Positions 25,170 through 35,657 of a stretch of 64,000 bases of DNA are shown piece by piece (position 1 is the stretch's first letter; every line of letters starts with the position of its first letter). The notes below the pieces were generated by a model. The model saw only the letters and a program-made list of their open reading frames with translations, did not search any database and had not been told where the DNA came from. The translations under genes and the position numbers were made by a program. Origin of the DNA: Nageia nagi. Taxonomy: Eukaryota > Pinophyta. The stretch lies in NCBI GenBank assembly GCA_050084985.1, contig JBITNC010000001.1, positions 144,894,001 through 144,958,000 of the forward strand, given 5' to 3'.

Positions 25170-26403
25170 TTTACCTTGCAACATGATAGTGGAAGCTTGG
25201 CTATCTAGATTTTGTTATTTGTGGCATCATAGATGCAATGAGTTTCTTTGGAAGAGGATTTGTCACCAACACCTGGTTCCTTATTTGGATATTGAGCAAG
25301 ATAGTGTGATCCTTGTTAGTGATAGCAACCATTGTTAGGTCTATTTTTCTTAGGAATAACCTCATTGAGAGTGGGTTTATTTCTTTTTGCATCTCTAAGA
25401 ACATCATACTCTTGATTTTGCTTTTTATCAGACTTATTCTATTGGTTGGGATGACCTTATCCCTTCTTATCAACTTTATTCCCATCATTAGCTTGCTTTC
25501 TTTTCTAATTTTCATTCCACCTCATTTATCCTTGACTCTTTTTTTGGTATTCTTATTTCTATTCAACTCTAGCTTACCTAAATTGTTCAAATACCATATT
25601 TCTAGTAGCCAAGTTTAGTTCCTCTCTTTTTGCAAGATTGAAAGCAATTAGGTTCATGAATATTAATGGTTGTTCCAATTCTAGCCTCCACTCCTAAAAT
25701 AAACCTTTGTGTTTTTAGTTTTTTCATACTTCTCAATAGTAGGCATGTACATAAGAAGCTTGATATATTGTTAGTAATATGCTTCCATAGTAAGGTATTT
25801 TTTTCTATCTTGAAAAATCCATTCTGCTTCTCAACAAAGTATTGGTTGGTCAAGTATCTATCCTTGAAGAGACTAAAAACCTCATCCCAATCTACATCAA
25901 TGATCATATTGAAAGAATTTGTGAGGTAATTCTTCCACCATTTAGAAGTAGAATTGGATAAATGTAGGGTTGCTACTATTATTTTTTTTATCAACTATAC
26001 CCTTTTATGGAAAATTTGTATTCTAATCTAGTTAGCCATCCTTCAACTTCATCAATATTCTTGCCATCAAATTTTGACAATTAGAAGTGGCTCATATCCT
26101 TATTTAACTTTTTCATGACTTGAGACCTTTAGTATTTCAAGAGCTTGTTAGGCATTTCCCTAATTACTTTACATTTAGATTTAAGTAGCTATGTAATCAA
26201 TTACTAACTCTCTTGATGTTGCTTTTGCATTTGTTCCATCGTTTCATCATTGACAACTTTGTTATTACCAGAATTCTCATGTTGGTTTACATGCTTAGGT
26301 TGGGCATTGTTTGTACTATGATTGGATTGAGAATTCTCTATATTAGAAGCTTTTAACCAAGGTTCATTGATTCTACCTCTACTCTTACCCCTTCCATGGC
26401 CCC
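25170..26403 (-). pseudogene. gag of the chromovirus, 3' part (split by the nested insertion)
   Basis: Capsid-type sequence at 25994-25602: TLHLSNSTSKWWKNYL, DWDEVFSLFKDRYL, FVEKQNGFFKIEK, matching Retrotrans_gag (WWxxL...WxxFxxxFxxxY...F). A decayed zinc knuckle (CYH...GSHYLAQYPNK) lies near 25330-25275. Upstream is an Asn/Gln-rich segment near 26200-26340. The first codons lie beyond the insertion at 31430-31392, and the frame is continuous across the GCCCC target site when the insertion is ignored. Confidence 0.82.
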
Positions 26404-28532
26404 TGTTATTCTTGTAGAATTACAATCTGAGGGCTAATATTCTTTCATTCATTTGTATATACTTGTATAGATCTAGTCCTAAGTATAAATTGTATATACT
26501 TAGTCATTGTTTAAGAGTCTTGTATATATGCACTTAAATTTGTTTAAGGTGTTTCATGTTATGTTTATAATGTCAATCCTATTAGGTAATTTTGGGATGT
26601 ATTCATATTACCAGGTCATAGTCAACTCCCATTTTGTTATACAATGGGTATTGTTTATACAACTTTATATGAGTCATGATCGAGATATGTGTATGAGTCA
26701 TAGTTGGGTGAATTTTATAAGTCATACCCAAGAAATATTGTATGGAATTTGTATTTTTATAAGTCATTCCTGAGAAGTATTATATATAGTATGTGTGTTT
26801 GTCTAAGTCATTCCTAGGAAGTATTATATAGAGTCATATCTAGGATTTGTCTAGGTCTAGTCCAGGTCTTGTTTCCAAGTATTATTATATATAGTCTATT
26901 CTTTTGGACTCTATTTTGAGTATATTTATTTAAGTTTAGGTCTTGTATAGTTTAGGAGTTAATTTCGGGTCCTTGTTGTATGTAGTTGATAGTTTAAGTC
27001 AAGTTTGGGCCATGTTGCAAGTCAAATTACTTGTGTTTCGGTCTAGGGTAGTTTAGGTGTTATTTTTGGGAACTATTATACATAGTTATTAGTTAATTCA
27101 TGTAATAGGTATTTTCATAAGATTCAAGTTAAGTAGGGTCCATGAAAATCCAAAAGTGATGTCATAATTTTTGGCAGAAATTAGCGAGCTCTAGATGGCT
27201 TAGTCAGTGGATGTTCTTGATAGTTTGTCACAATAGGAGATACTCACAACTTTGTATTTAAGAAACCCCAATAATTTTGAGTAATGGCATCACATTTTTG
27301 AGAAGAAATTGGTGGGTGATGTTTATAACTCCATATTCAACAAACCTTGCTAGTTTTGAGTGATGGTATCACATTTTTTAGGAAAAATCAATGGGCATTA
27401 GATAGGCTTCTTAGTAGGAGATGTTTACAATTATATATTCAACAAACTCTACCAATTTTAAGCAATGATATCATACTTATTTTGGATAAATGTTTCAACA
27501 ATATGCATTGATGTTCAACAAGACTTGTTAGAGACTAGTAAACACTATAAGAGGATGTAAACACTTAGATCCACTTAATCAAGAGTATATAACCATAGGG
27601 AATCTATCCATGTGTCAAACAGAACTCATTTTCATGTGGTAGCAATAGTTCACTTAGGTTTAAATATTACATCTTCCTTCACCCTTATAGTATTTAGCAT
27701 TGGGACTATAGATAGAAATATTTAATGGTTGTAGATAGTTAGGTGGATGCCGACTATGGATACAAGTTGATTGTACTCATCAAGATGGTGTACTATACCT
27801 CATAAATGTAGTAATAGTGTCAAAAGAACCATGGTTAAAGACAAAATTGAAGTAATGCAAGTAAATAGATATGACACTAAAGATCTACATATTTCTAGAA
27901 TTGGTGCTACATATGGACCATGTTTCTTAATTATTTGCAATCAAACAATCTTCTATAAATGTTGTGACTACTATAAATATTTAAGGTTATTCAATCTTTA
28001 GGGTAGTTATAGTGATTAATGGTGGACAACCACCCATTTTCTAAAGGCAACATTATAAATAGTGGATGTCCAAAAGGTTAAACATTTTAGCAAAGTTGCC
28101 TAGTGGATGTACTATTTTCATATGTGATAATGCAAGGTTATAGTGTTTTTCCCTCTATATTTTGTGTCTGTTATCTTGGTTTTGTAGTTGTTGTGTGTGA
28201 GGCTTTGATGAAGCTATGGTTTTATATTATGAATATGAGACCCCAAGATTGAGGTAGTTGTATTATTATTAGTCTGGGCTATGAAATACTACCTATGCGG
28301 TGATGCTCAGGATGCCTAGTTTAGTTTATGTTTAGTGGTTTAGGTATTCATATATTTTTTATTACTCTTGACCTCTTTTATCTCTTTCCTATAAATTTTT
28401 ACCTTCTTCATAGATAGGAACTGACCTATAACTCGAATATTGAGCAGAATACCCCATGAGCATACTATACCATCACCTTCTGCTCATTCAAGAAGCATAT
28501 TGTTATTTAATGTTACATCATCCTACTCAACA
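26404..28532 (+). repeat. LTR (left) of the nested non-autonomous element
   Basis: Starts TGTTATTCTTGTAGAATTAC, ends ACTCAACA. Pairs with 29279-31391 throughout, for example CCTAAGTATAAATTGTATATA, GGTTGATTGTACTCATCAAG and TTCATAGATAGGAA. Short frames inside (26507-26773, 27771-28001) are not conserved in the partner and are dismissed. Confidence 0.9.
27158..27475. repeat. degenerate ~80-127-bp tandem repeat inside the LTR
   Basis: Three to four units, each with a TGATGxxATCAxxTTTTTxxxA-like start, an 'AGAAATxxxxGxGxxxTxGAT' middle, and an end 'TATTxAACAAACCxxxCxAxTTTxAG'. The other LTR has the same array at 29980-30310, so it pre-dates insertion. Confidence 0.6.
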
Positions 28533-29278
28533 GCATATACATTTACTTTTGGCACTCCTAATGGGAAATGAATAGTCATGTTTGTTTTTTTTGCTCAATG
28601 GGATCCTAAGATCTTTTGATCCTAAACCATCATTCATTTTTGGCATGCCTGGTGAGACCCTAAGATCATTTGAGCCTAAACCACCATTCATTTTGGGCAT
28701 GCCCAATGGGACATGAATAAAACCATTATATATAGTTAAGTTTGTATATAGCTAAGTCCATTTTTGGCATAAGCTAGATAGTAGTGTCTGGTAGTCTATC
28801 ACCCTTGTGCTTCAAAGATTATAAGGTTTCCTAGACCTTAGTGGCAACTTTGTTATCACACCAATCATTTTGTTGAACCCTAGCACCTCCAATTTATAGA
28901 TTCACTAGAAGTAGTGCTAGAAAGTTTTCTTAATAGCCTATATTTCAAGAGCTATCACTTCTTAAGAGGAGGACTAGATGAGGATTCTAGTAACTACCTA
29001 TACCAATTAATGGGATTCATATCAAATATTAACGAGTAATAAGGTGATTTCATAACACATGTTAGTTAAAATAAAAAATAAAAAAAGAAATCCTACCTAA
29101 TGGACAAGGCACCTTCTTTAAAAAAATAAAAATAAAAAAAGACACCAACCTAATGGACAAGGCACCTAAAAAAGGAGCAGTAGCTAAGTTCATTTTTGGC
29201 AAGTATCAACTTTTAGAGTAGTCATTGTAGGTTCTCTTCTTTAGCAAGCTGAAGACCCCAAAGAGCCACTAGAAGATT
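28533..29278 (+). other. 746-bp interior of the nested element, with repeated primer-site-like motifs
   Basis: No open frame of note. TTTGGCAxxCC modules occur at about 28548, 28638 and 28692, each followed by (A/G)xTGxGA(C/A), within longer duplicated context (CCTAAGATCxTTTGAxCCTAAACCA). Shorter TTCATTTTTGGCA copies lie near 28755 and 29189. A second repeat, CCTAATGGACAAGGCACC, occurs twice at about 29096-29165 between A-rich spacers. Confidence 0.6.
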
Positions 29279-31391
29279 GTTATTCCTACAGAATTACAAT
29301 CTAAGGGTAATATTCTTTAATTCATTTGTAAATACTTGTATAGATCCAATCCTAAGTATAAATTGTATATATTTAGTCTTTGTTTAAGAGTCTTGTATAT
29401 ATGCATTTAAGTAGGGTTTGGTTTTGTTTAAGATGTTTTCAGGTTATGTTTATATTTTTGATTCCTAGTAGGTAATTCTAGGATCTATTCATATTATTGG
29501 GTTATAGTTAATCACCATTTTGTTATAAGGTAGGTATTGTTTATACAAATTCATATGAGTCATGATCAAGATATATGTATTAGTTGTAGCTGGGTGAATT
29601 TTATAAGTCATACCTAGGAAGTATTGTATATAGTCTGTGTATTTTTCTAAGTTATTCTCATGAAGTATTATATAGATTCATATCCAAGATTTATCTAGGT
29701 CTTATTTCTAGATATTATTATATATAGTCTATATGTTTGAGCTCTATTTCAAGTATAGTTATTTAGTTTTAGATCTTGTATAGTTCGAGAGTTAATCAAA
29801 CCCTATTGTATATAGTTGATAATTTAAGTCAAGTTTAGTCCCTATTACAATTCAAATTACTTGTGTTTTAATTTAGTGTAGTTTGGGTGTTATTTCTAAG
29901 CACTATTATACATAGTTATTAGTTAAGTCATGTAATGAATGTTTTCATAAGATTTAAGTTAAGTAGGTCCCATGAAAATCCAACAGTGACATCATACTTT
30001 TCAACAAAAATTAATGAGGTCCATATGGCTTAGTCAATGAGTGTTCCTAATAGTTCATCATGGTAGGAGATACTCACAACTCTGTATTTAATAGACCCCA
30101 TCAATTTTAAGTGGTGAAATCACATTTTTAAGAAGAAATCAATGGGTGATGTTTATAACTCCATATTCAACAAACCCTAGCATTTTTTAGTGATGACATC
30201 ATGTTTTTTAGGAAAAATTAGCAAGCGTTAGATATACTTCTCGATAAGAGATGTTTACAATTCTATATTCAATAAACCCCACAAATTTTAAGAAATGACA
30301 TCAAATTATTTTTTGGAGAAATCAATGGACAATAAGCATCTCAGGTTTCAACAATACCTATTGATGTTCAACAAGACCCACTAAAGACTAGTAAACACTA
30401 TAAGAGGAGGTGAACACCTGGATCCACTTAATCAAGAGTATATAACTCCTAGGAATCTATCCACATGTTGATTTTCACTCATTTCCATGTGGTAGTAGTA
30501 GTTCACTCAGGTTTAAATGTTACATATTCCTTCACCCTTACTATGTTTGGTACTAGTACTATAGATAGAAATATTTAATGGTTGTAGAGAGTTAAGTGAC
30601 CATTGACTACAGATACAGGTTGATTGTACTCATCAAGATGGTGCACCATACCTCATAAATGCAACAACAATCCTAGAAGAACCATGGTCAAAGATAAAAC
30701 TAATGAAATGTAGCGAACAGATACAACATTGAATATCTATAGATTTCTAGAATCAACACTACATAAGGACCATGCTTCTTAATTATTTGCAATCAAAAAA
30801 TCTTCTCTACATATTGTTAATGTTGTAAATATTTAAGCTTATTCATTTTTTAGTGTAGTTATAGTCATTAATGGTGGACAACCACCCATTTTGTAAAGGT
30901 AACATTGTAAATAGTGGACTCTTTAAGGTTCAAATGGTCAGACATTTTAGCAAAGTTTTATAGTGTATGTATTATTTTCATATGTGATAATACAAGGCTA
31001 TGGTGTTTTTCCCTCTGTATTTTATGGTTGTTATCTTAGTTTTGTAGTTTTCATGTGTGAGGATTTTTTGAAGTTATGGCTATGTATAGTGAATGCGATA
31101 CCCTAAGATTGAGGTGATATGCTATTCTTAGTCTTGGCTATGGATTACTACCTATGCAATGATGCCCAAGCTATCTAGTTTAGTTTATGTTCATTAGTTT
31201 AGGTTTTCACCTCTTTCTTGTTGTTGTTGACCTCTTTTAACTATTTATTGCAACTTTCGACCTTCTTCATAGATAGAAACCAACCTATAATCTGAATATT
31301 GAGTAGAATATACCACAAGCATATTATCCCACCACCTTTTGCTCATTCAAGAACCCTACTATTATTTAGCATTACATCATCTTGATCAACA
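29279..31391 (+). repeat. LTR (right) of the nested non-autonomous element
   Basis: Starts TGTTATTCCTACAGAATTAC and ends TGATCAACA; GCCCC follows. Visibly diverged from the left copy by scattered substitutions and small indels, so the insertion is not recent. Confidence 0.9.
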
Positions 31392-31430
31392 GCCCCTAAA
31401 CCTACATCTTCCTTGTTGAGTCTCAACCAT
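31392..31430 (-). pseudogene. first codons of the chromovirus gag, cut off by the nested insertion
   Basis: The minus strand has an ATG at 31430 opening MVETQQGRCRF, a short basic start like many plant gypsy gags (MVxTRRG). It runs straight into the target duplication. It is separated from the rest of gag by the 5-kb insertion. Confidence 0.7.
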
Positions 31431-31498
31431 TCTTTTCTATAATAAAAATAGTTATTGATAGACTCATATACACAAGTAGGACTTTTACAAAATCATGG

Positions 31499-31510
31499 GC
31501 TCTAATAGCA
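31499..31510 (-). promoter_or_regulatory. primer-binding site of the chromovirus, initiator tRNA-Met type
   Basis: Plus strand GCTCTAATAGCA, that is TGCTATTAGAGC on the minus strand, matches 10 of 12 bases of TGGTATCAGAGC and sits two bases from the LTR edge. Confidence 0.75.
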
Positions 31511-31512
31511 AA

Positions 31513-33186
31513 TGCTATATACCAAAATTTAGGTACAAATAGTTTTTCACATCCACCTTAACTTATAATAATGACATCATAAAATATACATTTTATGCAT
31601 ACAATTTTATTTTCAATATGTGAGGACTAAGATGTACTTCATCATTTAAGATAATGCTACAGTCATAGTACTCTTTTATGGGATATTTAGCATTTTAATA
31701 TATGGAATCTTTACCATATAAGTCATTCATTTATGAATAAGCTATGAAATATGCCCTTCTATATTCTCATTTCATATCAAAATCCATCTATAGATATTGA
31801 TAATATTCCTCTACAAGGAACCATAGTACACATCCCAAAATTATTTTCATTAGAATATTAATGGCTTAAATCCATTTATTATTATACTTCTATACAAGCA
31901 TTTAATCTTTATCAAAAGTTTTTGAAATTCTTTTTATTTCTTGTGAGTTTATAGCTAGACCAGATTTGCATATTAAAGGCATTAATCTCCACTATCAATA
32001 TTAGACCATTATTTGGAATTTCAGTAACTAATCAATCCTATAATAACAGTTAGATCTATTAGACTCAGGGTACATACTAATTCTTATAATTGATATTGAT
32101 AACAAGCATAATTATCCTTCTCTTTGCATAAGGATTATATTTTCCACATAAGGCTTATCTTTTCTACATAAGGGTCCTCTTGTTCATGTAACCCTACCTT
32201 TATCTACATAAAGTTTATATCCACCGCATAGGGCTATTTTTAACCACATAAGGTATTTTAAACCCCCTTAACATTTTATTATACCGAATAATCTTCTAAA
32301 GGTATGCATAAGACTTATTTTCTTAGCCTAAGGGTTTGATCATGAATCTTTGGATCATGAAGATAAGTAAATTATGAGAATATAAAAGTTATCTTCCAAC
32401 TCAATTCCATCCCATTCTAATCTTGTTAACTAGGTTAAGTTGTAATATAAAATATTTCACCATTCACTCCTTATAGAATGACCCAAAGAGATTCACAATA
32501 ATTTTAATGTAACAAAAAGAGTCTAATAATGTAAGAATAGGTTAAATTCTAAACCTTTCAATACTTAGCACTAAGTCTCATAGTTTTTTTCCACTAGTAT
32601 ATTAATTCTAAGATTTAGGTGCATCAGAAATTAACCAAACCATCACACTTTATCAAATTCAAAGTTAACCATTCAAACTCTATGTAAATTGCTAAAGAAA
32701 TCTAATTTAAATATTGGAAAATGAACTCATAATATTAACATTCCATAATATTTAATATAATTGTTTCTAGATACAATATGCTTTTCTATACTTCTATCAA
32801 GTTTCCCAATAATATAATCAATCACAGACTAAACTTGACTATTTGGGTAGTCTCAAAATACAACTATTTCAACAAAGTAATTCCAAAAACTAGGTTGTTT
32901 ATATCAAAATTGGTCTTATGGTTGGTTAATAAAAGAGTCCCTCATATGTAAAATAAACTAAATGATAAGACAATTTGAATTCCTTGACTAATTCATTCTC
33001 CCTCCAACTCCTGAAGGTTCACCTACAACTAGCAACTATACAAAGTGGTGAGATTCCTTCAAAATATCATTAAGGAAGAACCTTGAGTTCCTCTACAATA
33101 GTCAATATCAAGCATCACAAACCAACATTTCAAATAATAATGCAGATGCAAATTAATCTACCAAGAATAAAGGCATTTTTACACTA

Positions 33187-33246
<60 letters not shown>

Positions 33247-33248
33247 CT

Positions 33249-33329
<81 letters not shown>

Positions 33330-34674
33330 CTAGGTTCGATGGTTTCTAATTTGATCCCTTTAGACTCCTACCTATAGGTCTTATACATAGGGAAGTAAAT
33401 TTTGGTTTATTTAATCAAATTATATCTTCATTTGACTAGGTATTTTTTTCCAAAGTTATTTTGGATTTTCTTTTAAAAATGTTTAAAAGCAATATTAATT
33501 CCAAACATATATGTTCTATAATGCTTTTCATGCTCAGAAGTAACCAAGTCGTATGCTATGAAGAATATAATAGGTAAATCCAAATATATATGTCCATAAA
33601 ATAATACTCAATAAAAGCATACATAATCCATTCAAAATGCATAAGGATTATCAATTTCAAATACCCCTATGTTAAATGATCTACCTATAGTCAACTTAGC
33701 ATGTCAAATGAGAGTGAATCCATTTATGAGTAGATTAAGCATGAACCAACTAGAATCCTAACCCGCAGGTAACTTTGGAAGTAACTACCCACATACCCAC
33801 ATCCAAAGTTACTTACAACAAAAGCAAGACTACTTCCTCAAAGAGTGGTGCATTCCTTCCATCAAGGTGGACTGACACAAAAAAGATTCCACCCATGGTT
33901 GCCCAAAACTCACCATAGCTAGAGAAAACTCCATGGCTCCCATTTAAATATCTAGAAAAGATGTAGAAGAGAGAGCTATTATCACCACATAAAATGAAGT
34001 ACCCTCTCCAAACCCTTCTTAACCACTAAACAAAATTATAATGAATAAGAGGTGTAAAAAACATCATGTTTTCCCAAAAACTCGATTTCACTCTCCAAAA
34101 TGATGGTTGAGTACTTCTCAAGAAACAACATGGAATTGAAACCTTCAACATTCCTTTGAGAACATTCTAGACAACCAACCATCGAAAATGCAATTGGGAA
34201 GAAGTATTTTAGGGTTTAGTTCCCTCCTTTTCCACCAAATGATGGATAACATACCATCTTGCATCCAATACAACCCCTATGGTTTCCAAATCACTACCAA
34301 TATTCTTTAGAATGTTTGGCCTAAATTTTAGCAAGGACACCTTAATAATGCAAGTGGAATGTTTTAAACACCATGTCACTGAACATAGATTCTTAGCCAA
34401 CATGAAGGGAGGGGAAGGGAATAAAAATTAGCTAAAAGGATTAGTCCTTAGGTTAGGTGGCTTAGGGTAGTTTTTATTTCCTAACACTTATTGTTTTAAT
34501 TGCATATTTTAATTCAATTAAGAGAATTCCTATACCTTTCCTCCATAATCTTGCCATTGAACTTGAATCTAGACCATGAAAATAAGCTTTGTAATAATCA
34601 TCAAATGAGTTAGAACCTTAATTATTAGAGGAGATAACAAAATCAAAGAGAGTAAAAGGAAGTGTTTTGTGATA
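31513..34674 (-). repeat. 5' LTR (right copy) of the chromovirus
   Basis: Partner of 19303-22035, about 430 bp longer, partly because of the CT expansion at 33183-33332 and extra sequence near 34400-34560. The outer edge reads GTGATA where the left copy has TGACA. The 64-codon minus frame at 34209-34403 is inside the LTR and unrecognised. Confidence 0.85.
33183..33332. repeat. (CT)n microsatellite, expanded in one LTR
   Basis: About 150 bases of CT with a few CCT interruptions. The partner LTR has only about 13 bases at the same place. The 88-codon Leu/Ser frame across it (33083-33349) is an artefact of the repeat. Confidence 0.95.
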
Positions 34675-35123
34675 GGTTTGAAGAACTAGATCCTAGTGCT
34701 AGAATAATATGCAATGAAGAAAGTATTATTAGAGATCTATTGATAATTAAAAAGAAAAAATTGGTTATATTGGATTAAATAAAATAAGTATACTTGGTAT
34801 ACTAGATCAAATTGGTTATATTGTCCCAATAATGATAATATGGATACTCATTGTTATCACATAAAATTAATTTATGCATTTAATTTAATACATTAGGAAA
34901 TATGTGCCCGCACTTATATGACTAGTTCAAGAATATTTATGATGTTTTTGGATATGATCAATATATATCATCGACTTACTATATTCTTGTTTATGTAGGT
35001 ACACGCCAACCTAAGGAGTAGGTCATATTATTATCTATATAAATAGGGATCTAATAGTAATTCCATATCAAGGAGATACATGATCCCATATCTAGTCTTG
35101 TTGGTGGTAGTCCTCTAGGTGTC
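34675..35123 (+). other. LTR-like flank with a TATA box
   Basis: No coding. CTATATAAATAGGGATC at about 35032-35048 is a strong TATA-type core promoter, as in plant LTRs. This stretch lies just outside the 35.1-kb LTR and may be the remnant 5' LTR of the element whose gag resumes at 50515, but no second copy was found. Confidence 0.4.
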
Positions 35124-35619
35124 TTTTGATGCCACCATTCAAGGTTATGGTTTGTGTACTTCCTTATGCGAGCTATTCTAACATTGATAATTTATTTGGA
35201 TATCATATCACTGATTGAAACATCTATATGCAAATTATTGACTTGATTTGAAAGCAAAGAGCATTCTAATGAAGGCAATCAATGTTCTTTATTCATGCCA
35301 AACACATTGTCAATGCTCCTCTTATACAACATATAGACCACCTGTGATCCTATTTTTGGTGCATTTCAGGTTGTAGCTTCTGGAGCAAGATTTCTCTATC
35401 ACCCACATATTAAGCATATCATCATTCTTTGGTGTCAGGTACGCTTCGTAAGTTAAGTATACAAATTATAGTTCTTGATTGGTATTGTTATCCTCATTCT
35501 ATGTGGTTATCTTCTTCACCTATTATCTTTATGGTCTAAATTGCTATCTATAGCTCAAAACAGGTATTTTGGATTTTCTAATTATTTATTTGTTGGCATA
35601 CTCAAAATATTTGTAAACA
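35124..35619 (+). repeat. 5' LTR of the second gag+PMD element
   Basis: Starts TTTTGATGCCACCATTCAAG (compare TGTTAACACC in the 6.5-kb element) and ends ATTTGTAAACA. Matches 50019-50514 closely, for example GGTTTGTGTACTTCCTTATG and GCAAATTATTGACTTGATTT. The ends may include flanking bases. Confidence 0.8.
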
Positions 35620-35640
35620 TTTGGTGAACCCGATGTGAAC
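35620..35640 (+). promoter_or_regulatory. primer-binding site
   Basis: TTTGGTGAACCCGATGTGAA directly follows the LTR. Its first nine bases after the T spacer are the same as in the minus-strand element at 16.3 kb. The matching tRNA was not determined. Confidence 0.68.
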
Positions 35641-35657
35641 TCTTAACTTCTTAAAAT

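Larger units (their letters stand above)
26399..31396 (+). mobile_element. non-autonomous LTR element with 2.1-kb LTRs, TSD GCCCC, nested in gag
   Basis: GCCCC at 26399-26403 and 31392-31396 is a perfect target duplication. The element 26404-31391 has LTRs of 2129 and 2113 bp around an interior of only 746 bp. It begins TGTTATTC and ends TCAACA. No gag or pol motif is present anywhere. The plus orientation is preferred because a primer-site-like TTTGGCACTCC follows the left LTR, while nothing purine-rich on the minus strand abuts it. Long LTRs plus a tiny interior set it apart from standard TRIM and LARD elements. Confidence 0.88.
19303..34674 (-). mobile_element. chromodomain Ty3/gypsy retrotransposon (chromovirus), Tekay/Del-like size class
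   Basis: Direct repeats of 2.7 and 3.2 kb flank a minus-strand gag-PR-RT-RNase H-IN-chromodomain order. The primer site resembles initiator tRNA-Met and a C-rich plus strand (polypurine on minus) abuts the left LTR. Removing the nested 5-kb insertion at 26404-31396 leaves about 10.4 kb. Long LTRs with an initiator-Met site and a C-terminal chromodomain fit the Tekay/Del clade, though clade placement needs a tree. No matching 5-bp target duplication was found (ACAAT left, GGTTT right). Stops break every domain. Confidence 0.88.

Noticed and set aside
33083-33349. 88-codon plus-strand ORF rich in Ser and Leu
   Set aside because: It is the translation of the CT microsatellite and exists only because of the repeat.
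19298-34679. Target-site duplication for the chromovirus
   Set aside because: The five bases outside the LTRs are ACAAT and GGTTT; they do not match, and shifting the edges by a few bases did not produce a convincing match.
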